The notes beneath the pieces are model-generated. The model had not been told where the DNA came from, made no database searches, and worked only from the letters and a program-made list of their open reading frames with translations. Below are positions 23,053 to 34,600 of a DNA stretch of 64,000 nt, piece by piece. The stretch comes from Amphiura filiformis (taxonomy: Eukaryota; Echinodermata; Ophiuroidea; Amphilepidida; Amphiuridae), in assembly GCF_039555335.1 (NCBI RefSeq), contig NC_092631.1, forward strand, positions 16,735,805 through 16,799,804, written 5' to 3'. Position 1 is the stretch's first letter; each line of letters opens with the position of its first letter. The position numbers were made by a program, and so were the translations under genes.

Positions 23053-24772
23053 ATATATATAATAAGTATTTTATTATTTTCGAAACAATTGTTTCAATGA
23101 AAATACAATAAGCTACACGAGAAGTGTCTGAAACACGAAAGACCGTACGATACCAGCTAAACATAAGACATGGGACATAATGTAGGTATGCTAGGTGAAT
23201 TCAAATTTGCCATCAAACTGCATCATTTTATATATCAAATCAAAGCCCTTGAGTAAACAAAGCCAAAACTGAAAACCATTTTTCATAGCACTTTCCGTAG
23301 CAAAGTTACATCTTGTCAAAGATTGACTTTCATCAAAAAGTTTCAGCTAGCAAAATTCCCCAAAACGGCATTTCGGGGTGTTTCTAGATCTTAGTCTCAT
23401 TATGATAGCAGCTTTTTTAATGGAACTGCTATCCAAATCCTCTAAAATTCCATGTGCGAGTGACTTATCACCATAAAAAAATCATATATTTGGGTCAAGT
23501 GAAGTATAGAAAACATATTTATGTACGTTTCCTTCTTCGGCCAGTTGTTTTAAATTTCTATGTAAATATGCATTGACATTGTCGGCGAATTTGGCTGACT
23601 AGCAAATGTGTTAACTAAGGTTTGTCTGGGTTACCTACATAATGTATTTGACGTTTCCCAGCGTAATATGAACGAAGAACGGCGTCTTTTATGTAACCAC
23701 ATGGTTGTGATCATTTATTAATATTTCCAACAAAACATTACATAATTTTCAAATCTAGACCTCAATAGCAACAGCCATCACACCAATATATATACATATA
23801 TATTTTGAGCTAATTGTAACTTAGATTGTCCTTTCTTTATCAAATTTTTCTTTTTCTGTTTTATTGTGTTAATTTGCATTTTATATGTCTGGGCAAATTG
23901 AGGGCGCCACTTACATATATTTTAAATGTAACTTAGCGCAATAATGAGGTATTCTTTTAATTTATGACAAAAAGTAGTTTGACGATGTCCTTCCTATGTG
24001 TTACTCATTTCATTTACTCATGTTTTAATGCCTTTATACAAGTGTCTACCCCTTGTAAAGATGAAAATAAATAGCGTCATCAGTGTCCAGCTTTGCTTAA
24101 AAGTGAACATGCCATCAAACAACCGTAACAACATGTAAATTAATTAAAAACAACCTCAAACGACCCCATTTTACAAGACAAATCCGTCGGCCAAATACTT
24201 GGTAAGGGTGTCGTCGTGTATATGGTGTACGGTCCTTGAAACCCAGACTACTACTATACTATGAACCGTCTCTCTTCCATCCACGAGCCAAGTGATGGTC
24301 AGAATCCATTCGGCCATTACTGGGTCCCCTCCACACCAAATGTGTGTCGTGACTGCCCAATTGGGTGGATTAAAGCCGCTTAGAATCTATGATCGTGTCT
24401 CGTGATGGAATGCAGTTCAAGATAAATCCTCGCCATTTCCAGGTAGGATGGACTAAACGGGGACCCAGCTCTGGATATCTGAGGCGGGAAGCGACCAGGG
24501 CAAATCGTTGCACTGTCGAAGTCAGATAATAGAAATGGATTCGGATGGTTTATAGTTTTGTTGTCACCTAAATTTGGTCAATTTGTGTTTTAAGATGAAA
24601 TTTATTATGGTTCCATATTGAATATTTCGTACATTAAGAAATATTATGAAACAATGCATAACACCCATAACTGTGTATTCAAGGTTAACACTTGTACACA
24701 TGTATGTATGTAAGTTTACATTAATATTAAGATACCGTAAGTTAATAACATGTTTTCTTGTATATTTTGCAG
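23053..24772 (+). other. SLC22 copy 1 intron 8, mostly unassigned
   Basis: The start (CACCCTGTATATA, 23042-23054) is the right end of a TACAGGGTGTATC-type MITE and is the empty site for the Penelope-like insertion of copy 2. A GC-richer island at 24180-24545 has no recognised coding sequence or RNA match. The last ~110 bp before exon 9 is conserved with copy 2. Confidence 0.5.
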
Positions 24773-25154
24773 TATGATGTCAACAGATATTTGCCGTTCA
24801 ATATTATGGGTGTTTCAGCTATTGTGTGCTCCTTCATTTGTCTGATGCTACCAGAAAGTCAAAATAAACCTCTTCCAGAAACCATTGAAGAAGGCATCAT
24901 CAGGGGACGTCAAACTCTATTTTCTTCCTGTTCGCTTTTAAGATATAAACACCAAAAACCTCGAACAGTGGAGACAATAGATTAAAAGCATTAACAGCAA
25001 GGACAGATTCGTATCTTTACAAAAGTTAACACCCACCGTACTCCAGTGGCGGTCCCGGGGTGGCGGTCGGCGGGGTAGTTTGTTGCTGGGTATAATTCTT
25101 AGAATTCTGCATTTAGCATAGACATGATCAGTTTGACTGCGGTTATCCCACTGG

Positions 25155-25333
25155 ATGGGGTTACTCTAGTTTAAATCCAAAAACCTCTATGGAAGACATT
25201 ACCTTAATCTTCAACACAGGAAATGTGAATTTCAATAATTCCTGAATGTGCCCATTTTGAAATCCCCATGTGGGAGATTAAGGTCATGTTTTCCATACGG
25301 GGTTTATGGATTTCAAATGGAATAGCCCAATGT
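25155..25333. mobile_element. Palindromic MITE with AAATCCATAAACC arms, copy A
   Basis: Arms AAATCC(A/T)AAAACCTCTATGG and CCATACGGGGTTTATGGATT pair around a centre near 25245. It sits just after the last exon of SLC22 copy 1 and is matched by 43713-43893 after copy 2, so it predates the duplication. A third copy is at 44091-44258. Confidence 0.7.
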
Positions 25334-25664
25334 GGGACTAGAAATTGTTGAAACTTGTATATTTATTACGGCCAGACTTGTATGATATATGATGGTCGTG
25401 CCAGAGGGTTAGCGGTCTGACATCTGAACAACAACAACAAAAATTATCTGTACAGCTTTGAATTGAGCAAGTTGAGATATTTATGCAGTGGAAAACCTAG
25501 TGCGTATTAAAAAAATACATATTCCTATAAGCAATCTTGCAAATCTTGCATATTCTGTCGTTTACTGAATATGAATATATTTTATGCGTTTTTGCAACTC
25601 TTTGCAAACTCCCTGTGACACCCATCGTGATGTGCGCTAAGTAATTTACTTTGATTACGTATCT

Positions 25665-26712
25665 AAAGACTGCGCAAAAAGTAACGCAGCTGTTATAAAT
25701 ACGCATATTAGAACTAATTGTGTTCACAATATTTCAACATAGAAAGAAGGATAATTTATTTACGCGTATTTTGATACCCCATTTGTCCAATTTCGTTCAA
25801 TATTAACAACCCAGCAAACACAAAACGTTTTCGACATCATTCGCAAAAGGTTATAAAAGGTTGTCAGAAAACGTTTAAATGTCGGGTTATATAAAGGGTA
25901 TATTAAGAGTATAAAACGTTTTCATAACCTTAAAAACATTTTTGATAATCTATTGCTCAGCAAACAAAAATGTTTTACAGAAAATATTTTGCGAAAAATG
26001 TTTGCCCAAAATATTTTCAATAACGTTTTAAAAACGTTTTTATGACCTTTGTATAACCCGACATTTAAATGTTATTAAAAGGTTTTGAAAAAAACATTTT
26101 AAGAACATTTCTGTGTTTGCTGGGTTCAAACATTTTAACATAATGTTATTTAAGTATTGACACAATATTTGGCAAAAATGTTTGTAAAAATAGTTTACAA
26201 TAACATTTTGTGAAAACATTAAAAATATTGTTGTAGTGTGTTTTCATACAAAACGTTTTAAAACGTTATCATTACCTTTATATAACCCGACATTTTAATG
26301 TTATTAAAACGTTTTTACCTAAACCAAAAGCCAAAATATAACTTATTTAAAACGTTTTTAAAACGTTTTTGTGTTTGTTAGGAAGACAGCAGTGTTTTTA
26401 AAAGAGAAATACCCGAAGTTGCAGCTATTTGTATTGATTTGAAGTTTAGCGCGAAGATAATGGAGGGTTTTACGTGCCACAATGCTTGCGTAATAACCAT
26501 TGATCGCTGCAAACTGCAACTTTTTAATTCGGGTATTTTTCTTCAAAAGCACTACTGTGTTGTTAATATTGAACGACATTTGACAAATGGGGTATCAAAA
26601 TGCGCGTAAATAAATCATCCTGCTTTCTATGTAGAAATGTTGTGGAAACAATTATTAGTTCTGAAGCTATAGGCGTGTTTATAACAGCTGCGTTACTTTT
26701 TGTGCAGACTTT
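25665..26712. mobile_element. Palindromic element split by a CCCAGCAAACAC element
   Basis: The left arm (GCGCAAAAAGTAACGCAGCT ... TTTACGCGTATTTTGATACC ... CGTTCAATATTAACAA) is mirrored from 26560 to 26712. The inner arms AGAAATACCCGAAGTTGCAG and CTGCAACTTTTTAATTCGGG pair around ~26475. Between the two parts of the left arm lies the 573-bp element 25810-26382. Confidence 0.65.
25810..26382. mobile_element. CCCAGCAAACAC element, nested
   Basis: Starts CCCAGCAAACACAAAACG and ends GTGTTTGTTAGG (expected GTGTTTGCTGGG, slightly decayed). It is shorter than the 680-bp copies by an internal deletion. It is inserted in one arm of the palindromic element 25665-26712, so it is the younger of the two. 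Confidence 0.8.
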
Positions 26713-26714
26713 AT

Positions 26715-27430
26715 GTTAAGAATCTAAAGCTATTTAATGAGAATTTGGAACCCCCTTTCAAGCAATCGTGCAAGAAGTTGTGTATAAAGACATTTTTAGG
26801 GAATCCCGTTTTGATCACAAAAACAAATTTAATCACTATATCTATCTTGGAAATCCCTATTGTATTGCATCATGTAGGGGAAATCATACCTTGGAATTTC
26901 CAGTTTTACTACTTTGGTATAAAAGACATAAGTTTCTCGTGGCAGATTTGAGTTAAAAAGTGGTTATAGGCTTTCTAATGTGTTTGTGCCTTTAATGAAA
27001 GGTACACGTGAGCCAATCAATATGCATAGGCAATAATGTGCTATTATTCCAGCAATATATAACGAAGAAGATTCCGAGTGCAACATATTGCTCTTCTCTT
27101 CCCATGTGGGAAATATATTCTTCTGTCGACTGTTGTTGAAGTCTGGTTTATGAAACGACACATATATCTGTCAATGTAATTGGAGCAGGTGAAAAAGTGT
27201 CTTTGCTAAAGAAAGTGAGTGATTGGTGAAAGCAGCACCGCTTGGGAAATTGTCATCTGTGCAAGAATTTTATACGCAAAGGACACATAAATACAAGCAT
27301 ACAGTTGACTCCGATGAACAGTTGTCTTAGGATAAGTTTGGAACATTGTAGAACAATGAGTGCAACAGAGCTTTCTAGTCAACAAGAAGAAGACTGCCGG
27401 ATTAGTAATATATTATTAGAGTGATTAATA
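26715..27430. other. Intergenic, no recognised gene
   Basis: Short frames only. The segment 27190-27430 resembles 28140-28290 plus 28870-28890 and is the empty-site paralogue of the MITE at 28289. Confidence 0.4.
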
Positions 27431-27660
27431 AAGTGTATGCATATTGCATTTATGTTATGCAAAGGTTCCGGAAGATTTTGAATTTTCAAGCCTTTCTACG
27501 AGGCGCGAAATGCTGAAGGTGTGGTGCGAGAGGGGTGTGTGGGTGCCAAGCGCAGAAGCTTTTGAATTGCATGAATTGTGCCTTAAACTATGTATCATGC
27601 TTGAACATTATGAATTTTACCTAAAAATTGTGAATTTTACCCTGAAATTGGTAAAAGTAT
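27431..27660. repeat. Dispersed repeat, GAGGCGCGAAATGCTGAAG family
   Basis: The block TTATGCAAAGGTTCCGGAAG ... GAGGCGCGAAATGCTGAAGG recurs at 28896-29090 and more distantly at 31065-31190, always ending in (C)GCAGAAGCTTTTGA. The short open frames differ between copies, so it is treated as non-coding repeat sequence. Confidence 0.55.
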
Positions 27661-27687
27661 AAAAGGAACATTAAGTGCAGCAGCATA

Positions 27688-28105
27688 TCAATTTGTAAGC
27701 GCTTTTTTAGCAAAGCCATAGTTCATTGAATTTTTTACAACCGTATGACAAAACAGGCGAAAATAGTAAGTGTGCTTTTTCATTTAATGACATAAAGTTT
27801 GAAAAATATTGTAAGGAACACTTGAGGTTTTGACTTTTAAAACATTTATTTTGGTCAAAAAAAGTGCTTGGATTGGTAGTTTTCAACAGATTTACCACAT
27901 TCGCCTGGCTATAACATTGAATTGCGTTATTTGACCTAGTGACGAAAGGTGTTTTTAGGGGGAAGTGTTTGCTTTCATTTAATAAAAAAATCTGATTGGA
28001 TGAAGGGGACACTTGAGGTTTCGACAAAAACCAATCAAAGAGGTCCATTTTTCAGTTAGAAGCTCCACAGCTCTTTGATGCTATGCACTCAACCGTGTAG
28101 TGTAA
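27688..28105. repeat. Dispersed repeat, shared with 36704-37712
   Basis: Common blocks are CAACCGTATGACAAAACAGG, GGAACACTTGAGGTTTTGAC, ATTGAATTGCGTTATTTGAC and GATGCTATGCACTCAACCGT. In the second copy the repeat is split by about 680 bp (36800-37465) that carries a tRNA-like sequence. Confidence 0.6.
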
Positions 28106-28288
28106 TCAAAGACTGTAGTGTAGACAATCACTACTTGCTTGAGAGCTGTTGGACGAAAATGTGTGGTCAGGTGTATCCAGGTGGAAACTGTGCGCATGAT
28201 GGTTTATAAGAGAATCGTTTTTGTATAGAAACCTTTCCATATGAACTTTGTGACCAACAGGAAGAAGACTTAGTAGAAATTATTAATA

Positions 28289-28868
28289 TGTGAGTGGACG
28301 CGGCGAATCAGCCGTAAACTCGGCAAATTGTATTCTGAGTTAAAGTGTAGAATGTATGTGAATGTCGTATTCATAGGTGTATCAATTCGTTGCGACAAGT
28401 ATCTTATCAAACGCTGTTTAAATCAATCAATAATACTACTGCTGAAGAGGATAATAAGCGTCTACCTATTTCTATAGAATAGTTCTTGTCTTTGTTTGCT
28501 TTGGCTAAATCCTGTTCAAGTGTTAGATAACAAAGCATTGTATTTTGTCTAGGTATGTATAATCAACAATGAACAATGAGAGGATATTTCTGAACCTCGT
28601 TGACTTGGGGATGATTTGAAATGACCGCCAATTATGACTGTTGGATATTTATTACCAGAAATGTAGAAAAAGAGACATATGTAGAACCGATAAAAAATAC
28701 AATTTTGTCGAAGGAACAGAGTTCAACAAATCATAACCCCGCTTTTGGATATCGTTTGAAGTCAAATGATATACCATTTTAAAGCTTATGGTATATATTT
28801 TCTAAACACGAAATAAAACAAAATTGACCGGGGCCGACTTTACGGCTGATTCGCCGCATCCAGTCACA
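28289..28868. mobile_element. TGTGACCG MITE copy 2 (TA target)
   Basis: The ends TGTGAGTGGACGCGGCGAAT and its mirror ATTCGCCGCATCCAGTCACA are flanked by TA on both sides. The interior matches 9915-10488 in inverse orientation. The related duplicate at 27380-27425 lacks it and shows an apparent empty site (GTAATATATTATTAGAGTGA). Confidence 0.75.
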
Positions 28869-29090
28869 TATTAGTGTGATTGATATGTTATGCATTTATG
28901 TTATGCAGAGGCTCCCGAAGCTTTTAAAAATGAGGTGGGGCATCAATATCAGGCCTCCCGCGAGGCGCGAAATGCTGAAGAGGTGGATGCGGGAGGGGTG
29001 TATGGGTGCGACCGCGCGAAACGCAGAAGCTTTTGATTGGGGGGGGTGCCGGGCCCACAGCTCCGGTTCCGGAGCCACTGTTGCTATATA
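28869..29090. repeat. Dispersed repeat, second copy
   Basis: Second copy of the 27431-27660 repeat (TTATGCAGAGGCTCCCGAAG, GAGGCGCGAAATGCTGAAGA), with a G-tract near 29040. The 99-codon frame across it runs on into the next transposon and is not credible as a gene. Confidence 0.5.
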
Positions 29091-29771
29091 CCCAGCAAAC
29101 ACAAAACGTTTTCGACATCATTCGCAAAAGGTTATAAAAGGTTGTCAGAAAACGTTTAAATGTCGGGTTATATAAAGGGTATATTAAGAGTATAAAACGT
29201 TGTCATAACCTTAAAAAACATTTTTGGATAATCTACTGCTCAGCAAATAAAAATGTTTTACAGAAAACGTTTAAATGTCGGGTTATATAAAGGGTATAAA
29301 AACGTTTTAATAACATTCCAAAAACATTCTTGAAAACTTGATACAAAACATTCTAAACAGAATGTTATTTTGAGGTTTAACAAATATTTTGCGAAAAATG
29401 TTTGCCCAAAATATTTTCAATAACTTTTTAAAAACGTTTCCATGACCTTTATATAACCCGACATTAAAATGTTATTAAAAGGTTTTCAAAAAAACATTTT
29501 AAGAACATTTCTGTGTTTGCTGGATTCAAATATTTTAACATAATGTTATTTAAGTATTAACACAATATTTGGCAAAAATGTTTGCAAAAATAGTTTACAA
29601 TAACATTTTTTGAAAACATTTAAAAATATTGTTGTAGTGTGTTTTCATACAAAACGTTTAAAACGTTATCATGACCTTTATATAACCCGTTATTAAAACG
29701 TTTTTACCTAAACCAAAAGCCAAAATATAACTTATTTAAAACGTTTTTAAAATGTTTTTGTGTTTGCTGGG
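29091..29771. mobile_element. CCCAGCAAACAC element, full-length copy
   Basis: 681 bp with ends CCCAGCAAACACAAAACG and TGTTTTTGTGTTTGCTGGG, flanked by TA on both sides (TATA before, TAGT after). The length and internal AACGTTT-rich layout match each half of the dimer at 14394-15764. Confidence 0.85.
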
Positions 29772-30449
29772 TAGTATGTAAAGTAATTTCTGTAATTGGA
29801 AACTTCCCAGCTTTAATTCTTTATAATGGGCAAAGATATGAGAAATATTGTTTGAAAAGAATGAAAAGGATTCACCTAACAAATGCAAAGCCCATTGACA
29901 GTTAACCAGTTAACTAGTGCGCATTGTGTTTACTTGAATTATCTTTCTGTCAAACTTGGAATGAAATGAATTGACTCATGCGTTATGTAATCGCTCATTT
30001 CGTCTCACTAAGTCAACCGATTCAAGTAAATATTAAACGAATCTTGTTGCTCTAAGGGACGCACCATTAGATTCTCAGGGTGGGGTGGGAAGTTTTTCAA
30101 AAAAAACAACTTCATCCACTACATGAGCAAAAAAAAAACACTTTCCCCACCAACATTTAAAAAAAAAAACTTCCCCTACCTAACTGTGTATAAATGCATG
30201 AAATTAAAAAACCCAAAAAAAAAACATGCCCTAACAGCTTAAAAATAGCGCACCTTTGGGTAGTTTTCTGTCTGCAATTTCTTCAGCCCCAATAAACTCT
30301 GTTGGCGCTGTTGGATATGCTATTGAGACTCTGACACAGGACGTCTCAATAGCGAGGTGTACAATGCTGGTAGGTGATACCGGCCGCCTTCTCTGTTCAG
30401 AGTGCTTCTGTTTTGCCTGATGTGAGCCGCTAGTATTTTAGTAATGTAA
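29772..30449. other. Spacer upstream of SLC22 copy 2
   Basis: No gene recognised. 30090-30240 is rich in A-tracts and AACTTCCCC motifs. Confidence 0.4.
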
Positions 30450-30559
30450 TAAATAACGACTCAGTGCAGATGTAGACGGGCAGATGTTTGTCATTTATTA
30501 CATGTAATTAAACATTTATTTATCCATATTTTTCTCCACACTTTTGATATAGCAGTTTT

Positions 30560-30646
30560 CCGTTCACAAATGAGCAAGAACTTTGGACGTTTTACTGGAA
30601 GTGTCCTACTGATCATACTGACGTGTTCATAGACATTCAGAAAATA
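30560..30646 (+). other. Likely 5' untranslated exon of SLC22 copy 2
   Basis: Paralogue of 10678-10751, ending CAGAAAATA before the donor GTAAGT at 30647. A mariner-like MITE starts 12 bases after the exon end. The 5' limit is not defined. Confidence 0.5.
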
Positions 30647-30658
30647 GTAAGTCTTGTA

Positions 30659-31364
30659 CAGGGTGTCCGTAAAATAATTGTATCGTCGGAAGTTTAATAA
30701 TTATTTCTTTGGTATTTTGACATTATTGACCGCCGTTCTTGAAATATACGAATTTTACGAAACTACCTCATTTTCTAAGCGCGGATTCAAATTTCAAATA
30801 CAAATCAATAATCTGTATTGATGAGTACCAAGCACTGCGCACGAGGCCCGCCCCTATTGTCGTTGATTGGTATTTGACTCCGTGGAACGGATTGAAAATG
30901 AGGTAGTTTCGTGAAATTCTTATATTCGGAGCGGTCAATTGTCAAAATTCATGTATGGGATTGCCACTTCATTTCATAACCACATTAACGACCGTATTTA
31001 GTTCTGGTTGGTTCGGGCACTAAAGTAATCACAAATTAAAGTTTTCAACGACACAGTTCCAGAGTCTCCGGAAGATTTTGAATATTGACGGGCCAAAATT
31101 TGGGGGATGTTCCGTGGTGCGAAACGGTGAAGGGTGTGGGTGCGGTAGGGCCGTATCCGCCTCCCTCGCGAAGTGCGGAAGCTTTTGAAATTAATATAAT
31201 ATTTTTATATGAATTGTACCTTGCATTTTGAATTACACCGTAAAATTATGAATTTTACCTTAAGATTATGAATTTTACCTTAGATTATCGGTGGCCCTGG
31301 GGAACTTGGGCCCTCAGGCCTCCCTCCGGTTCCGTGGCCACTGAGATCTTTCAAGGACACCCTG
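30659..31364. mobile_element. CAGGGTGTCC inverted-repeat element, 12 bp from a splice donor
   Basis: The ends CAGGGTGTCCGT and GGACACCCTG are flanked by TA (30657-30658, 31365-31366). The inner arms CGAAACTACCTCATTTTC and GAAAATGAGGTAGTTTCG pair. Copy 1 has the empty site GTCTTTTAATAAATTGAATG at 10756. It contains a stretch related to the 27431 dispersed repeat. No transposase. Confidence 0.75.
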
Positions 31365-31660
31365 TAATAAGTAATTGAATGGATGATTGAAAAGAAGAAA
31401 GCCCATAGCTCAGATACTTGCTTTGGGTTTTGTTTTGTATTTTGAGACAACTGTACATGCGAGCGTAACAAAATCTGTTGATTTTGTTTTAGCCTTTTAC
31501 TCAAAATTCTCATCGTTTGGGACTGAAAGTATTATTATGGAGAAAGTACATGTTATGCCATTTCAATGGTAACAAGATACCTTTGGTCCTATTTTTTTCA
31601 GACACCACATTTATTTAAGACAGACTAAACAACATTTTGAGATTAAGCTATATACCAGTC

Positions 31661-34600
31661 ATGGAACTGGACGACGCCTTTCAGCTTATTGGCAGTAGAG
31701 GACCCTTGAAAGTTGGCTGGTATCATATTTTGCTTTATGCAATATTGGTCTTTTACTGCTGCTGGATAACTGGCTTTCAACTGATGGGCATGATCTTCAT
31801 TGGCCATGTTCCAAAGATGTACAAATGTACTCCACCTGATGGATATTTGACTAACGAAACTACTCCAGTATTACATGGGACAACGGAATTGGACAAGTGT
31901 CATATGTACGAAGTGCATGATGGAATTGTTACACAAAATACAACAGATTGCTTATATGGGTGGGATTATGAGAGGGTCATTGGAGAAACCAGTATAGTTA
32001 CAGATGTAAGTATGCTTATTCTCTACATTATATATATCTAACACAATTCTTCATTCTAACACTGGCCATAATGCATCTTGGTTGTACAATACGCCACACA
32101 TATGTCACAGATATCTTACCCTTGTATGTACATTGAGCTTAGGGTAACGTATACGTATAAAATGTTAACATAAAAAAATGCAGTATGGAATATAAGCAAA
32201 TGGTGAATACGTTACAAATCTGGCAAACAATTTGTCGTGTTTTACCAACGTTTTAGCTGAAGTGAGGGCGCTAAAAACCCATTCAGCCATTATCTGAATA
32301 AAATCTGCATATGTAGCTTTCTATATTGCATGTCATCTCTTACCGATTGTCAGCATTTGACAACTATTATAATTGCCTCAGGCGAAACGAATGTTCCTTT
32401 TTGGAAGCTGCACTAAACAAGGTCATTTGATTGCACATCTGGGTCACACTGTCAATATTTTGTTATATGTTATACATTTATTTAGTTTTGATGATATGGA
32501 TAAATCACTCTGTATATCTTCCATTTCAATATTTTTCGTCACGTAGTTCAACCTCGTATGTGGTGACACTATTTACGCCAAGCTTGCCCAGTCCGTGTTT
32601 ATGTTCGGAGTTCTTGCCGGTACTGTAACGTCTGGACAAATAGCTGATTTATTTGGAAGAAAGATTGTACTCCATGTCGGCTTAGTTTTGAAAGCCGTAA
32701 GTGGCGTCATCATGGCGTTACTTTGGGACTATAATGCTTTGGTGGTCGCATGGTTTTTCGTTGGAGTTTTCCATCAGGTAAATTAAACTGAGCTCAAAAA
32801 GAAACTTATAATTTTTCACAAGGTCATATCTGAACTCCTGTCCATTACTCACAGGTTTACTTCAATACTCAACTCTAAGCACATGTCAGTAACCAAGCAG
32901 TTATCCAACTGACGCAACAACAAAATAAACTGACATGGAACAGCTTCCTGGACCACATTCACAGCCCAATAATTGGCACCCAGCACAAGAAATCTGTGAG
33001 AATGAGTACAAGATCCTTGCACAGATGATAATACCCAAAGAGTAAGTGCAATAGTGTGGCACAAGACTTGTTTCTTGAAGAAAGTGCGTGAAAAGCAGAA
33101 AGCAGTACCGTTTTATAATCTGTGCAAGGATCTTGCATGCATTCTCACAGATTACTTGTGATGGGAGCACAATAGTCGGCTGTGAAAGTGGTACAGGAAG
33201 CTGTTCCATATCAGTGGATTTTGCTGTTGTGTCAGTTGGACAACTGCTTTGTTACTGACATGTGTTTTGAGTAGAATATTGAAGTAATCCTGTGTAATTT
33301 TGGTTCATTTTGATGGACAGGATGTTAAGATATGACCTTGTGATTTACAACTTGTGAAAAATTATATATGTTTCTTTTTGTGCTCAGTTTATAAATTTCC
33401 TCAAAACACCATTATAATTCAATGCTTATCGACAAAAACAAAGGAATTCTTAGTATTTTAGTTTTTCTTACATGTCGTTTTTGCAATAAATCTGAACATT
33501 GTGTGACTATTATGCTTTTAGCTATAGTATACCATTAGCCTCATTTTATTTAAATTTTTATTTCAAAATTTATGTCATGAGACATAAAGGCCTAGCTTTT
33601 ATCATTATGGTAAAGCTGACAGGTTGGATTTGTTGGGTTTTGTTGTTATCGTGTTACCGAGTGGTAACATTAATTTTGGACGGTAAATTCACCATTTAAA
33701 AAAAGCCATCATTTATGTCATTAGGCATTAACAGCTTTATCATTACGGTAAAGCTGACAGGTTGTTGTTATCGAGTTACAGAGTGGTAACATAATTATGT
33801 CAATTTTGGACTGTAAATTCACCATTAAAAGCCATCATTTTGAAAATAACATAATGACATTGTATGAAGAGTTCAAATCCAAAAGGCAATAAACCCACTT
33901 TTGGTAAAAATTTAGTTATGTGCAGGACATGAAAGAGATTTACAAAATACACATATGAAGTTATGGCTCTAGGTATTAAAAGTCAAAATAGTGGGAATGT
34001 GGTTCTTTTATCGTGGTACAACATTGATAGAAATGTTCTTATTCAAATGAAATCAAGAATCTGTAATATTAATGCGATTACTGTTTTTAAAATGCACACG
34101 AACGAAATTGGTGTTGTTTCAAAACATGTGCACAATTTTCAATTGAAAATTTATTCACCGAATAAAAAATATTTAAAATAAAAAAAATTAAGAGGTATAA
34201 AAAACGTTTTCTGTTGTCGGTGTGAGTGAGACCTATACTGACTGACTGATTTATGGGCCATACAGACTCCCAATATTCGACGTAGAATATTCGTTCAACT
34301 TTATTTTATTCAAACTATTTTTATCTTCTAACGAATGTTATGTCGAATGTCTGGTGGAAATATGTTATCGAATTCACGTCATCAAACATTCGTTATAAAT
34401 TCAGCATTATTGGGATTAGAATGGGAATAAATGAAATAACGGAGACATGTTAAGACGGAAGGAACAAGTAACGCGGACCCAAACCTTCTTTTATTTAACA
34501 CGGATATATTTAATATGACAGGCAATTCAAATATCGTCGTTTGTGATGATAACAGAGATATTCCCGCCAGAAATTCGTACCATCAGCACACCTTTATCAT

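Larger units (their letters stand above)
12546..24985 (+). pseudogene. SLC22-family transporter copy 1, nonsense-interrupted
   Basis: Nine coding exons: 12546-12890, 13536-13766, 16086-16282, 16898-17209, 17667-17801, 20705-20790, 21908-22007, 22315-22387 and 24773-24985, all with GT/AG borders and matching phases. Read through the stop, the product would be 563 residues, the usual size for 12-TM SLC22 carriers. Family marks: TM1 plus a large Cys-rich extracellular loop with NET and NTT glycosylation sites (exon 1), GQIADLFGRK (MFS signature, exon 2), MEIFPPEIRT (exon 3), TPESTRWLI (exon 4), PEIMPTPVR (exon 7) and LPETIEEG (exon 9). In exon 4 the codon AAA of copy 2 is TAA here (16992-16994, codon 290), removing TM7-12. 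No other break was seen, so the lesion may be young, polymorphic or a sequencing error. Confidence 0.88.
10560..25340 (+). repeat. Segmental duplication, unit 1 (SLC22 copy 1)
   Basis: This interval is collinear with 30450-43895: an upstream exon with donor (10751 / 30646), nine coding exons in the same order with the same lengths except the last, shared intron blocks, and a shared palindromic MITE after the last exon. Exon divergence by eye is about 2-10 percent. The length difference is explained by transposons unique to each copy. Confidence 0.9.

Noticed and set aside
24180-24545. rRNA or small nuclear RNA gene
   Set aside because: GC-richer than its surroundings, but no conserved rRNA or snRNA core motif was recognised.
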